NCBI RefSeq assembly: GCF_024701975.1
Contig: NZ_JANLNM010000004.1
Location: 62,001 to 126,000 of the forward strand
Direction: 5' to 3'
DNA length: 64,000 nucleotides
Source of the DNA: Variovorax sp. ZS18.2.2
Lineage (GTDB): Bacteria; Pseudomonadota; Gammaproteobacteria; Burkholderiales; Burkholderiaceae_C
The notes under the pieces are model-generated. The model was not told the origin of the DNA and did not search any database. It saw only the letters and a program-made list of their open reading frames with translations. Shown here piece after piece: positions 25,041 to 33,743 of the stretch. The position numbers were made by a program, and so were the translations under genes. Every line of letters begins with the position of its first letter. Position 1 is the stretch's first letter.

Positions 25041-26096
25041 TCAGGGCAGGCGAGAAATGCGCTGTGTCAGCAGATCGAAGAAGCCCTGCGCATCGCCCTC
25101 GGCGATCCAGTTCACATTGGCCGGGCGCTTCAGGCCACCGTACCAGTCGGTCACCGTCTGGCCGAAGCCGATGCCTTCGCGGCTGTCGACTTCCACGTTC
25201 ACCTGCTTGCCCTTGAAGAGCGAAGGCTGCAGCAGGTAGGCGATCACCGTCGCGTCGTGCACCGGCCCGCCGGGCAGGCCGTAGTACTGCATGTCGTGCT
25301 GCACATAGGCATCGAGGATGTCGGCCACCGTCTTGCCCGCCTGGTTGCCGAGGCCGCGCAGCTTGGCGATGCGGTCGGGGCTCGTGAGGATCTTGTGCGT
25401 CACATCCAGCGGCAGCATGGTGATCGGCACGCCGCTTTTCAGCACGATCTCGGCCGCATGCGGATCGGCGAACACGTTGAACTCTGCCGTCGGCGTGATG
25501 TTGCCGCCGTTGAAGTGCGCGCCGCCCATGAGCACCAGCTCGCGCAGGCCGCGCACGATGTCCGGGGCTTGCGTGAGCGCCAGCGCGAGGTTGGTCTCGG
25601 GCCCGAGCATCGCGAGCGTCACGCTCTTCTCGGGCGCGGCACGCAGCGTGCGGATCAAATAGTCGACCGCATTGCCATCGGCGAGCGGTTGCTTCGGCTC
25701 GGACACCTTCACGCCCGTGATGCCTTCGCTTCCGTGTATGTCGGCCGCGTAGATCGGCGTGCGCAGCAGGGGGCGTGGTGCGCCCGCGTAGACAGGAATG
25801 TCCGGGCGTCTGGCCCATTCGCGTGCAAGGCGCGCATTGCGCGAAGTCTTCGCGAGCGGCACGTTGCCGGCCACCGTGGTCAGTGCCTGGATCTTGAGCG
25901 TCTCGGGCGATGCCATGGCGAACAGCAGCGCGATCACGTCGTCGGCGCCCGGGTCGGTGTCGATGATCAACGTGTGCACCGTGTTGGCGTCGGCGGCGTG
26001 CGCTGCGGTCGGGGCGATGCTGGTGGTCATCAAGAGGGCGAATCCCGCGAGAAGGAACGAGGAAAGATCGGCTTTCCAACGCGAAGAGAGAGGCAT
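25041..26096 (-). CDS. Periplasmic nucleoside hydrolase (IunH family)
   Basis: 351 residues. A signal peptide spans residues 1-34 (FLLAGFALLMTTSIAPTAAHA), then the calcium-binding DTDPGADD motif (residues 46-53) that marks inosine-uridine-preferring nucleoside hydrolases. Further family segments are LTTVAGNVPLAKTSRNA, VTLAMLGPETNLALAL, VLMGGAHFNGGN and the catalytic-His region GGPVHDATVIAYLL. It splits the N-glycosidic bond of ribonucleosides, here outside the cytoplasm, to release base and ribose. An aaggaag site precedes the chosen ATG; a longer frame upstream would lack it. Confidence 0.9.
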   Translation of the reverse strand: MPLSSRWKADLSSFLLAGFALLMTTSIAPTAAHAADANTVHTLIIDTDPGADDVIALLFAMASPETLKIQALTTVAGNVPLAKTSRNARLAREWARRPDIPVYAGAPRPLLRTPIYAADIHGSEGITGVKVSEPKQPLADGNAVDYLIRTLRAAPEKSVTLAMLGPETNLALALTQAPDIVRGLRELVLMGGAHFNGGNITPTAEFNVFADPHAAEIVLKSGVPITMLPLDVTHKILTSPDRIAKLRGLGNQAGKTVADILDAYVQHDMQYYGLPGGPVHDATVIAYLLQPSLFKGKQVNVEVDSREGIGFGQTVTDWYGGLKRPANVNWIAEGDAQGFFDLLTQRISRLP

Positions 26097-26271
26097 GAAT
26101 GGGCTTCCTTGAAGCGCGAAAAACGCGCGGTGAAAACCAGTCTGCCAGAGCATTTCGCGTCGGCGGTGTGAAATCGAAGGCGTGTTTTTGGCGTCTGCCA
26201 CGGGGCATCGGACGATCCGCAAACCAAGGATTTCGCCCGCCATTTTCGTTGCAGTTGAAAGTGCGCAACCG

Positions 26272-26300
26272 ACAAAAGAAAAGCCCCGCAAGCGGGGCTT
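26272..26300 (-). terminator. Terminator of the TRAP transporter operon
   Basis: Read on the - strand: stem AAGCCCCGC / GCGGGGCTT (26281-26300) followed by a T-rich run (TTTTCTTTTGT). It lies 44 bases after the dctP stop and separates the TRAP operon from the nucleoside hydrolase gene. Confidence 0.8.
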
Positions 26301-26343
26301 CGGCGAGGCCATCGAAGGCCCCGCAGTGTTGTGAAAACGCTGC

Positions 26344-27381
26344 TTACTTCTTGCGCGCGGCAATCGCCTTCTCGGCCTGCGCCACCAAGTCGGCGCCTAC
26401 CGTCGACTTCCACTTGTCGTACACCGGTCGCGTCGCCTTCACGAAGGCATCGCGCTCGGCCGGCGTGAGGCTGGTCACCGTCACGCCCATGGCGGCGATG
26501 TCCTTGAGCACCGGCTTGTCGGCTTCCACCAGGCCCTTGCGTGCGATCGCGATTTCCTGCTTGCCCGCGTCGACGGCGGCCTGGCGCACGATGGCCTGGT
26601 CGGCCGGCGTCCACGAGGCCCAGATTTCCTTGTTCACCACGAAGACCAACGGGTCGGCCACATAGCCCCAGGTGGTCACGAACTTCTGGCCCACGGTGTG
26701 CATCTTGAGCACGGTGAAGAGGAAGAGCGGGTTCTCCTGCCCGTCGACCGCACCGCTCGCGAGCGCGGGCTGCGCATCGGCCCAGCTCATCTGCGTGGGG
26801 TTGGCGCCGAGCGCGGTGAACATGTCCGAATAGATCGGCGAGCCGACCACGCGGATCTTCATGCCCTTCATGTCCTCGGGCGACTTGATCGCCTTCTTCG
26901 AGTTGGTGATTTCGCGATAGCCGTTCTCGCCCCAGGCGAGCGGCACCACGCCGGCTTTGTCGAGGGTCTTGAACATTTCCTTGCCCACGTCGCCCTGCGT
27001 GAGCGCGTCGATGGCCGCGTAGTCGGGCATGAGGAAGGGCATCGAGAACAGGTTGAGCTGCTTGACCTGCGGCGACCAGTTGATGGTCGAGCCCACGGCC
27101 ATGTCGATCACGCCCTGGCGCAGCGCGCTGAACTCGCGCGTCTGGTCGCCCTGGATGAGCGACACGCCGGGGTACAGCTTGATGTTGATGCGGCCCTGGG
27201 TGCGCTCCTTCACGAGGTCGGCCCAGATCTTTCCGGCCTGGCCCCACGGCGTGGGCGGGCCGAGCACCAGCGACATCTTGTACTCGGGCTTGTAGGCGGC
27301 CTGCGCCATCGCGCCGGACGAGAAGAGGCCGAGCGTGGCGGCTACGGCGGCAAGGCCGAGCAGGGTGCGGCGAAATTTCAT
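26344..27381 (-). CDS. dctP: TRAP transporter solute receptor, DctP family
   Basis: 345 residues. A signal peptide spans residues 1-26 (ending SSGAMA-QA), followed by a mature DctP fold: KMSLVLGPPTPWGQAGKIWAD, the ligand-carboxylate Arg region MKIRVVGSPIYSDMFTALGA, and PTQMSWADAQPALASGAVDGQENP. DctP proteins bind organic acids in the periplasm for sodium-driven uptake by DctQM. Its gene is last of the dctQ-dctM-dctP set, 46 bases after dctM. The exact solute is not evident; the Arg and the PTQM-type loop suggest a monocarboxylate or dicarboxylate. Confidence 0.9.
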   Translation of the reverse strand: MKFRRTLLGLAAVAATLGLFSSGAMAQAAYKPEYKMSLVLGPPTPWGQAGKIWADLVKERTQGRINIKLYPGVSLIQGDQTREFSALRQGVIDMAVGSTINWSPQVKQLNLFSMPFLMPDYAAIDALTQGDVGKEMFKTLDKAGVVPLAWGENGYREITNSKKAIKSPEDMKGMKIRVVGSPIYSDMFTALGANPTQMSWADAQPALASGAVDGQENPLFLFTVLKMHTVGQKFVTTWGYVADPLVFVVNKEIWASWTPADQAIVRQAAVDAGKQEIAIARKGLVEADKPVLKDIAAMGVTVTSLTPAERDAFVKATRPVYDKWKSTVGADLVAQAEKAIAARKK

Positions 27382-27427
27382 GAGAGGTCTCCTCTTTGTA
27401 GATGGAACGAAATGTGGAACGAAAAAA

Positions 27428-28726
27428 TCAGTAGCCCAGCTTGCGCGGCAGCCAGAGCGCCAATTCGGGGAACGCGATGACCAGCACCATCACCACGAAC
27501 ATCGAGAACAGCATCCAGCCGACCCAGCGCACGGTTTCTTCCATGCGCACCTTGGCGATGCGGCACGAGACCATGAGGTTCACCGCAAGCGGCGGCGTGA
27601 ACTGGCCGAGCGCGACCTTGAGCGTGAGGATCACGCCGAACCACACCGGGTCCCACTTGTAGTACTGCACGATGGGCAGCAAGAGCGGCACGAAGATCAG
27701 GAAGATCGACACGCCATCGAGGAACATGCCCACGGTGATGAGCAAGAGGATCAGCAGCGCCAGGATGCCGTATTCGCCCAACCCCGAATTCACGATGGCC
27801 CGCGTGACCGGATCGATGATGCCCAGCGTCGAGAGCGAATACGCAAAGATCCCCGCGAGCGACACCACCAGGAGGATCACCGCCGAGAGCTCGCCCGATT
27901 CGCGCAAGATGACGAAGAGGTCGCGCACCTTGATGGTCCGATGGATGCACATGCCCACGAAGAGGCCGTAGAACACCGCCACCACCGCCGCTTCGGTCGG
28001 CGTGAACCAGCCCGCGCGCATGCCGCCGAGGATGAGCACCGGCGCCGCGAGGCCCCAGATCGCTTCGCGAAAGCTCTTCCAGAACGGTGGGCGCGGCAGC
28101 GTCGCTTCGAGCGCGCCCATCTTGTGCGTGCGGGCCAGCCACACGGCCGGAATCATCAGCGCCAGGCCGGCCATGATGCCGGGGATCATGCCCGCCGCGA
28201 ACAGCGCCGGCACCGAGGCGCCCGGCACCAGCACCGAGTAGACGATGAACGCGACCGAGGGCGGAATCAGGATGTCGGTGGCCGCCGCGGCGCCCACCAC
28301 GCTGGCCGAGAACGCCGCCGGGTAGCCGGCGCGCGACATGGCCGCGATCATCACCGCGCCCACGGCGGCGGCGTTGGCCGGGCCCGAGCCCGAGATGCCG
28401 CCGAGGAACATCGCCACCGCAATCGCCACCAGCGGCAGCATGCCGGGGCCGCGTCCGACGATGGCGACCGCGAAGTTCACCAGCCGCAGCGCCACGCCCG
28501 AGCGGTCAAAGATCGAGCCGACCAGCACGAACATCGGAATGGCCAGCAGCGGGTATTTGCCCAGGCCCGCATAGAAGTTCTGCGGCACGGCCAGCAGGCC
28601 GAACCACTGGACATCGCTGTTGGCCAGCGCGATGCAGGCCGCGCCCGCCAGGCCCAGCGCGGCGCCGATGGGCACGCCCACCAGCATCATCAGCACGAAG
28701 GCGACGAAGAGCAGGGTGGCGATCAC
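27428..28726 (-). CDS. dctM: TRAP transporter large permease, DctM family
   Basis: 432 residues and highly hydrophobic, with about twelve membrane segments, as in DctM. Characteristic stretches are YPLLAIPMFVLVGSIFDRSG, the GGISGSGPANAAAVGAVMI loop and the FIVYSVLVPGASVPALFAAG segment. It is the sodium-coupled translocating subunit. It starts with GTG, which overlaps the dctQ stop in GTGA, so translation of the two permease subunits is coupled. Confidence 0.92.
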   Translation of the reverse strand: MIATLLFVAFVLMMLVGVPIGAALGLAGAACIALANSDVQWFGLLAVPQNFYAGLGKYPLLAIPMFVLVGSIFDRSGVALRLVNFAVAIVGRGPGMLPLVAIAVAMFLGGISGSGPANAAAVGAVMIAAMSRAGYPAAFSASVVGAAAATDILIPPSVAFIVYSVLVPGASVPALFAAGMIPGIMAGLALMIPAVWLARTHKMGALEATLPRPPFWKSFREAIWGLAAPVLILGGMRAGWFTPTEAAVVAVFYGLFVGMCIHRTIKVRDLFVILRESGELSAVILLVVSLAGIFAYSLSTLGIIDPVTRAIVNSGLGEYGILALLILLLITVGMFLDGVSIFLIFVPLLLPIVQYYKWDPVWFGVILTLKVALGQFTPPLAVNLMVSCRIAKVRMEETVRWVGWMLFSMFVVMVLVIAFPELALWLPRKLGY

Positions 28727-29313
28727 TTGGCGTCGCCCTTGTTGTTGCTGTTGCTGCTGTCATCGGACTGGTAGCTCGTCTTGCGCCCGCGCCGGACCAT
28801 GAGGCCGATGGCGCGCCCCGCGATGGCGAAGGACACGATCGGCAGCCAGATCGAATACCACCAGGCCGGCAGCCCGATGCCCGGCGTGGTTTCCTCGAAG
28901 CGGTAGTCGTCCCACACCATGCGGATGCTGAGCGTACCGATCAAGCCGAAGAGGATGGCGATCATCAGCGCGCCGAACTGCGCCAGGCGCTTGCGCCGCG
29001 CCATCGAGCCGCTCTCGGAGAAGTACTCGATGCGGATGTGCCGGTCGCGCGCCACCGCGGCCGAGCCGGCCACCAGCGCCAGCATGATCATGAGGAACAC
29101 CGAGAACTCCTCCGTCCACGCGAAGGATGAGCTGGTGAAGTAGCGCACCAGCACGTTGGCAAAGGTAATGAGCGCCAGGGCGCCCATGATGATGACGGTG
29201 AGCCAGTCTTCGATGGCGAGCGGAACCTTGGTGGGTTCGTCGGCGGCTTCGATGTCGGGGGGGAGGGGGCTGGCGGCGTCCAGCGTGGGGCCGGACTCGG
29301 GAGGAGTTGTCAT
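28723..29313 (-). CDS. dctQ: TRAP transporter small permease, DctQ family
   Basis: 196 residues from the chosen ATG. It has four predicted membrane helices, starting at WLTVIIMGALALITFANVLVR, and the DctQ hallmark SFAWTEEFSVFLMIMLALVAGSAAVARDRHIRIEY. It has a proline-rich cytoplasmic N-terminal extension and an unusual Asp/Ser/Asn-rich C-terminus (SDDSSNSNN). The start is uncertain: an ATG 10 codons upstream (29343) is in frame, and neither has a clear ribosome site. First gene of the TRAP operon. Confidence 0.87.
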   Translation of the reverse strand: MTTPPESGPTLDAASPLPPDIEAADEPTKVPLAIEDWLTVIIMGALALITFANVLVRYFTSSSFAWTEEFSVFLMIMLALVAGSAAVARDRHIRIEYFSESGSMARRKRLAQFGALMIAILFGLIGTLSIRMVWDDYRFEETTPGIGLPAWWYSIWLPIVSFAIAGRAIGLMVRRGRKTSYQSDDSSNSNNKGDAK

Positions 29314-29753
29314 CGCAGAAAGGGCAGGTGAGGCAGGCGCCATGTCACCGGGCGGACGCCGGGACGCGGTCCGTACACCTCGACAAGGGGGAGCAGCCGC
29401 CGATGCTAGAGGGTCGATGACCACTCATGCATCGGGGGTTTCCTTAGCTGGGCTCTTCCTTTCGGGCTTGGCAGAGGCACTTCCAGGGGCGTGTGCGGGT
29501 GTGAGGTTGGCGGTTCGACGGCTGGGGCGGATTGCAGGTGGACGTGCGGGGGCGTACTACTGAGCTTTCGTGAGAGACGGGCGGTGAACAAGCAGAAGTC
29601 CGAAGGGTCGGTGTCGGTTGCGCTCGACATTGGCACGACTACGCTCAATGTTCGCTTCAGGCTGGTTGCGGACGCTCACGCGTGGAGCCCGAAGGGCAAG
29701 GATGGGCCCAATGCAGTCTCTCGGGTTTCTGCAAAGCTGACATTCCTCTACTA
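29314..29753. other. Intergenic stretch upstream of dctQ, no gene assigned
   Basis: About 440 bases between the TRAP operon and the ankyrin gene's end. Short open frames exist on both strands, but none has a ribosome site, a recognisable domain or the codon bias of the neighbours. It should hold the dctQ promoter on the - strand; no clear hexamer pair was found. It marks the left edge of the accessory region. Confidence 0.5.
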
Positions 29754-30188
29754 CTATTCGGCGCTTTTCTTTTCGAGATGGGCGGATAGTAGGCGCTCGG
29801 CTTCAACCGATTTGTAGAGGCGAGCAAGGCCGATTGCAGGCGTTCTATCGCTTCCCGGCGCGGCGGGGTCAGCGCCCGCGTCGAGCAAGAGGCGGGTCAA
29901 AACAAGCTGATTGTCGGACGTGTTCGAGCCCTCGAGTTCGACGTGCAATGCAAGATGAAGAGGCGTATCGCCGATCCTGTCGACAGCTGAAGTTTTCGCG
30001 CCTGCGGCGAGTAGGCGAGCGGCCATCTCTACATTTCGCGACTCAATCGCTGCATGAAGCGCGGTACGCCCGTCCATGTCGCGCCAAACTAAGCAGGATG
30101 AATCCGATTTCTCCAGAACCTCTTCAACCCGGCTAAGGTCCCCTGCGATACAAGCATCAAATAGGTCGCGTCCGAGGTCAAATTTCAT
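29754..30188 (-). CDS. Ankyrin-repeat protein
   Basis: 144 residues with no signal peptide. Three to four ankyrin repeats are visible: DLFDACIAGDLSRVEEVLEKS, DGRTALHAAIESRNVEMAARLLAAGA (a near-consensus unit), GDTPLHLALHVELEGSNTSDNQLVLTRLLLDAGAD with a loop insertion, and a degenerate final unit (each quoted unit is built of shorter conserved TALHAA / ARLLAAGA blocks). Such small bacterial ankyrin proteins bind partner proteins, often as antitoxin or immunity partners. Its start lies 59 bases from the left end of the IS element, so the insertion has probably replaced or altered its promoter. Codon use is less GC-biased than in the flanking operons. Confidence 0.85.
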   Translation of the reverse strand: MKFDLGRDLFDACIAGDLSRVEEVLEKSDSSCLVWRDMDGRTALHAAIESRNVEMAARLLAAGAKTSAVDRIGDTPLHLALHVELEGSNTSDNQLVLTRLLLDAGADPAAPGSDRTPAIGLARLYKSVEAERLLSAHLEKKSAE

Positions 30189-30247
30189 AGCTATTTCTAC
30201 TTGTTGCTGGTCGTGAGATATGCACGCTTATATGGACGACCGCTCCT

Positions 30248-30269
30248 GGCCGAGGCTGTGTGAAAACGC
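30248..30269. repeat. Left terminal inverted repeat of the IS1182-family element
   Basis: Begins GGCCGAGGCTGTGTG and continues AAAACGC. It is the reverse complement of 31897-31918 with one mismatch (A for G at the sixteenth position). Confidence 0.85.
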
Positions 30270-30326
30270 TTCGCCGTTGACGCCCGTCTAAATAAAATCA
30301 TGGCACCCGTTCTCAGCGAGGTGCTC

Positions 30327-31775
30327 ATGAAGCGATTCATCGAAGGCGAAGATCGACAGCAGGTTGCACTGCTGCCGGAATGTCTTGATGACTATATCGG
30401 CGAAGACAACCCAGTGCGCGTTGTCGACGTCTTTGTCGATGAACTGGATCTTCAAGCACTGGGCTTCAAAGGAGCAGATCCAGCCGCCACCGGCCGGCCG
30501 GCGTACCACCCGACGGTGCTTCTCAAGCTCTACATCTACGGGTACCTGAACCGCATTCAGTCCAGCCGTCGCTTGGAGCGCGAGACCCAGCGCAATGTCG
30601 AGTTGATGTGGCTCACCGGAAGGCTCGCACCGGACTTCAAGACCATCGCTGACTTCCGCCGCGATAACGGCACAGGCATCCGCAATGTCTGCAAGCGCTT
30701 CATCGCCATGTGCCGTAAACTCAAGCTGTTCACACAGGCCATCGTGGCCATCGACGGCAGCAAGTTCAAGGCAGTGAACAGCCGGGACCGCAACGTCACG
30801 CCAGCCAAGATTGATGCGCGCCAGCAGCAGATCGAGCAAAGCATCCAGCGCTACCTGGACGCGCTGGAAACGGCGGACCGCACGCAGCCTGCAGAGGTCG
30901 AAGCCAAGACCGAGCGACTGCAAGACAAGATCCGCAAGCTGCGCGATCAGATGCGCCAGCTCGACGAGGTCAAAGAGCAGTTGAAGCATGAGCCTGATGG
31001 ACAGCGCTCGACCACCGATCCCGATGCCCGTTCGATGATCTCGCAGGCCAAGGGCTCGGGACTTGTGGGCTACAACGTCCAGACCGCGGTCGATGCGAAG
31101 AACCACTTGATCGTGGCGCACGAGGTCACGAACGTCGGCAACGACCGCGCGCAGCTCAACAGGATGGCGCGTGCTGCGCGCGAGGCGATGGACAAGCCCA
31201 GGCTTCAAGCCTTCGCCGACCGGGGCTACTTCAGTGGCACGGAACTCAAGGCCTGCGAGGACGACGGCATCACGGCCTTTGTTCCCAAGCCGATGACATC
31301 GAACGCCAAGGCCGCGGGTCGCTTCGACAAGACCGATTTCGTCTACATCGCGAAAGACGACGAATACCAATGCCCCGCGGGTGAACGAGCGATCTACAGG
31401 TTCAGCACGTTGGAGAAGAACGACCACAAGCTGCACGTCTACTGGCCCAGCGCCTGCCCTGGTTGCTCTATGAGAGAGCAGTGCACAACCAGCAGCTACC
31501 GCCGCATCCGACGCTGGGAACACGAAGCGGTGCTTGATCGGGTGCAGCAGCGGCTTGATCGAAAGCCCGACGCCATGACCTTGCGACGGCGAACCGTGGA
31601 GCACGTGTTCGGCACGTTGAAGCACTGGATGGGATCAACCCACTTCCTGACCAGGACCTTGAGGCATGCGAGCACCGAGATGAGCTTGCATGTGCTGGCC
31701 TACAACCTCAAGCGGGTCATGAAGGTGCTGGGATTCGTCAGAACGATGAAGGCGATGCAATTGGCCGGGGCATGA
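30327..31775 (+). CDS. IS1182-family transposase
   Basis: 482 residues. It opens with FIEGEDRQQVALLPECLDDYI and NPVRVVDVFVDEL, the N-terminal helical domain typical of IS1182. A DDE nuclease core follows: IVAIDGSKFKAVNSRDRN holds the first Asp, LQAFADRGYFSGTELKACED the second, and RRTVEHVFGTLKHWMG the Glu. A coiled-coil-rich insert (about residues 165-235) and a Cys-containing CPGCSMREQC knuckle lie between. The ATG at 30327 was preferred to one nine codons upstream because gaggtg precedes it. The frame is unbroken, so the element may still be active. Confidence 0.92.
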   Translation: MKRFIEGEDRQQVALLPECLDDYIGEDNPVRVVDVFVDELDLQALGFKGADPAATGRPAYHPTVLLKLYIYGYLNRIQSSRRLERETQRNVELMWLTGRLAPDFKTIADFRRDNGTGIRNVCKRFIAMCRKLKLFTQAIVAIDGSKFKAVNSRDRNVTPAKIDARQQQIEQSIQRYLDALETADRTQPAEVEAKTERLQDKIRKLRDQMRQLDEVKEQLKHEPDGQRSTTDPDARSMISQAKGSGLVGYNVQTAVDAKNHLIVAHEVTNVGNDRAQLNRMARAAREAMDKPRLQAFADRGYFSGTELKACEDDGITAFVPKPMTSNAKAAGRFDKTDFVYIAKDDEYQCPAGERAIYRFSTLEKNDHKLHVYWPSACPGCSMREQCTTSSYRRIRRWEHEAVLDRVQQRLDRKPDAMTLRRRTVEHVFGTLKHWMGSTHFLTRTLRHASTEMSLHVLAYNLKRVMKVLGFVRTMKAMQLAGA

Positions 31776-31896
31776 GCCCTTCTAATTGCGTTCACTGCGC
31801 AGATGGGCGCGGCCTTGAACCACCGGCCTGATCGCCGCCCTCGGCTTCTGCAACGCTCTACAGCGCTACTGAGTTCGGCATACTCGCGTGCCGAAC

Positions 31897-31918
31897 GCGT
31901 TTCCACACAGCCTCGGCC
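31897..31918. repeat. Right terminal inverted repeat of the IS1182-family element
   Basis: Begins GCGTTTCCACACAGCC and ends TCGGCC; mirror of the left end with a single mismatch. It lies 122 bases after the transposase stop. Confidence 0.85.
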
Positions 31919-31943
31919 GCATTCTGCCGGTCACCGGTCCGGT

Positions 31944-32504
31944 TCAAAGCACGGCCTGGCCGGGCTTCCACTTCCAGTCGCTGGCAATGACCTCTAGATA
32001 CTCGTCATGCCCAAGAAGCAAGAAGTGCCGCGCGTTGCGAGGGTGGCCCAGAGACGCGAGCCAGAGCGATCCCTCCACCTCGTACATCCCAGGGTCCGGA
32101 CAAGTGCCCTTGGACATCCAAAGATCATGAACACGTTGGACGCAGTCCTCGGGAGTTTCATGCTCTCGCATGTTGCTCGGGACAAAGGACCAGTCGTATC
32201 CCTCTTCCTCGACAACCTCTGCATCGGAGAAAGCGGGCGTTTGCCGGACCTGTATGCAGCTTGAGAATTCAAGCTGCACCAGCCTGTGTCGAGAGCCGTG
32301 CCAATCGGACGATTCGACGAAGGCATCGGGGACCGGAATAGTCGCTACGACCGAATCAGCTGCTGCGTCCACAGCAGCGGTCTTGAAAAATCCAATGAAG
32401 GTCACGTATGCGATGCCATCGACGCCCGGCTGAGTAAGGCCTATGTGCGGAACCGACGGGCTGACCTTCCAAGGAACCGCAGGTGGACGAAGACGCGGCT
32501 TCAT
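31944..32504 (-). CDS. Unrecognised protein beside the IS element
   Basis: 186 residues from the ATG at 32504, with no signal peptide or membrane segment. It is acidic and aromatic-rich, with a TFIGFFKTAAVDA strand, a middle CIQVRQTPAFSDAEVVEEEGYDW segment (shown by its conserved-looking VEEEGYDW turn) and a closing GHDEYLEVIASDWKWKPGQ. I do not recognise the family; the size, acidity and island setting would suit an immunity or effector-partner protein, but that is only an impression. Its stop lies 25 bases from the IS right end, so it was just missed by the insertion. Confidence 0.6.
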   Translation of the reverse strand: MKPRLRPPAVPWKVSPSVPHIGLTQPGVDGIAYVTFIGFFKTAAVDAAADSVVATIPVPDAFVESSDWHGSRHRLVQLEFSSCIQVRQTPAFSDAEVVEEEGYDWSFVPSNMREHETPEDCVQRVHDLWMSKGTCPDPGMYEVEGSLWLASLGHPRNARHFLLLGHDEYLEVIASDWKWKPGQAVL

Positions 32505-32831
32505 GCCTGCTTTCCGCCGGCGAAACTGCAAACTAGGGGATTCATCGGAATGTCCGGTTGTGGCCGAACTCGGAAGTCTAGCCTCGGCCAAAGACAGTCC
32601 GCTCCCGCTGCATAGCCGCCATCAGCAGACCAACGTCGAACGCCCGCAACGGGTCGACTGTGTAATTCACAGACTAACGCAACAGACATTTGGTCAGCTT
32701 TGACCAGGCGCCAAGCAAATTCGGGTAGATAAAGCCTCCATCCACAGTTAGCCGAAATCGCGCAGCGACGGAGGCTCTAGTTGCTATCGAGCGACAGTGG
32801 CCAGAGTGGCTGAACTCCTGTCTGTCTTGGG
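32505..32831. other. Intergenic stretch, no gene assigned
   Basis: About 330 bases with no convincing reading frame. A perfect inverted repeat, TGGTCA-GCTT-TGACCA, lies at 32691-32706 and could be a protein site or small hairpin. The rest looks like decayed or unannotated sequence of the accessory zone. Confidence 0.5.
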
Positions 32832-33341
32832 TCAGTAGGCACCCATGTAGTCGCGCTTACCGATCTCAATACCGTTGTGGCGCAAGATGGCATAGGTGGT
32901 GGTCACGTGGAAGAAAAACTGCGGCAGTCCATAGTGCAGAAGATATGCGCCTGCGGTCAGCTTCTTTTCCTTGGGGGTGCCGGGGCGCAATACGATCTCG
33001 CGGCTCTCGCTCGAATCAAATTGCTCAGACTTGAAGGAGCCGATATGGGCCAAAGCTTTGGCGATCAACGCTTGCAGGTCGGCGAAGCTGACCTCAGTGT
33101 CGGGCCAGGACGGCACCTCGGCACCAGCCAGGCGGGAGGCAATGCCCTTGGAGAAGTCTGCGGCGATCTGTACCTGACGTACCAGCGGAAACATGTCAGG
33201 GAACAGCCGCGCCTGCAGCAGCGCATTGGGATCGATATTTTTTTGCGTCGCGTGGTCTTCGGCCTTCTTGAGCACGTCGGACAGGGCGCGCAGCATCTGC
33301 TGCATGACGGGAACGGAGGCGTTGTACAGCGGGCTGGTCAT
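32832..33341 (-). CDS. DUF1993 family protein
   Basis: 169 residues. It matches DUF1993 through its whole length: the opening PLYNASVPVMQQMLRAL, the ARLFPDMFPLVRQVQIAADFSK helix pair, LAGAEVPSWPDTEVSFADL, and the terminal FFFHVTTTYAILRHNGIEIGKRDYMGAY. The family is a four-helix bundle related to DinB/YfiT-like proteins, of unknown function. The start MTSPLYNASV was taken from the family N-terminus; an upstream in-frame extension has no ribosome site. It stands alone on the - strand. Confidence 0.9.
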   Translation of the reverse strand: MTSPLYNASVPVMQQMLRALSDVLKKAEDHATQKNIDPNALLQARLFPDMFPLVRQVQIAADFSKGIASRLAGAEVPSWPDTEVSFADLQALIAKALAHIGSFKSEQFDSSESREIVLRPGTPKEKKLTAGAYLLHYGLPQFFFHVTTTYAILRHNGIEIGKRDYMGAY

Positions 33342-33743
33342 AGTGAGTTCACTTCTAAAATTGGGCTCGATGGCCGGAGTTGGCGTGGCAGAGATCCTGC
33401 CGACCATGTGAGGCTAACAGCACAGGGCGAACTGAATCGCCCCGGCTTTTGTGACCAGCTTTTCTTCCCGCTGATAGTTGGAGCAGCCGCGTTGAAGGGC
33501 AGTTCACCAGCAAGAAGCGGACGTCCATTGCAGACGCACGACAGACCGCGATCGCTGCACAGCTGTCCTTCGCGTGCGCACGCTTCAGATTGACTGTCTG
33601 CTGCCGTTCGACACCAGGCAGCGAAACGGCGCGGGTGGGCCCATAGCTGAAGTTAACCTGCAGCCAACATAAGCGTCGAAGGGTTCTGGAGCCCTTCATA
33701 TTCAAAACCTACCCCCGCTTGCTCGAGATGCCGACCTTTCGTC
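33342..33743. other. Intergenic stretch between DUF1993 and the GreA-like gene, no gene assigned
   Basis: About 400 bases. A frame on the - strand is open for 116 codons, but it has no ribosome site, no domain and unusual composition. The promoters for the two divergent flanking genes should lie here; I see no clear hexamers. Confidence 0.5.

Larger units (their letters stand above)
30248..31918 (+). mobile_element. IS1182-family insertion sequence, apparently intact
   Basis: 1,671 bases bounded by inverted repeats of 22 bases that match at 21 positions (left 30248-30269, right 31897-31918). The outermost GGCC at both ends is palindromic and could be a 4-base target duplication rather than part of the element; the ends would then begin GAGGCTGTGTG. 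One uninterrupted transposase gene fills the interior. It lies between the ankyrin gene and an unrecognised gene, in the low-density accessory zone. Confidence 0.88.

Noticed and set aside
29491..29817. Possible 108-codon gene on the + strand near dctQ
   Set aside because: No ribosome site, no domain, and its 3' part is antisense to the ankyrin gene. A short segment resembling ALDIGTTTLN is not enough to call a gene.
33355..33705. 116-codon frame on the - strand between DUF1993 and the GreA-like gene
   Set aside because: No ribosome site, no recognisable motif, odd composition; more likely non-coding or decayed sequence.
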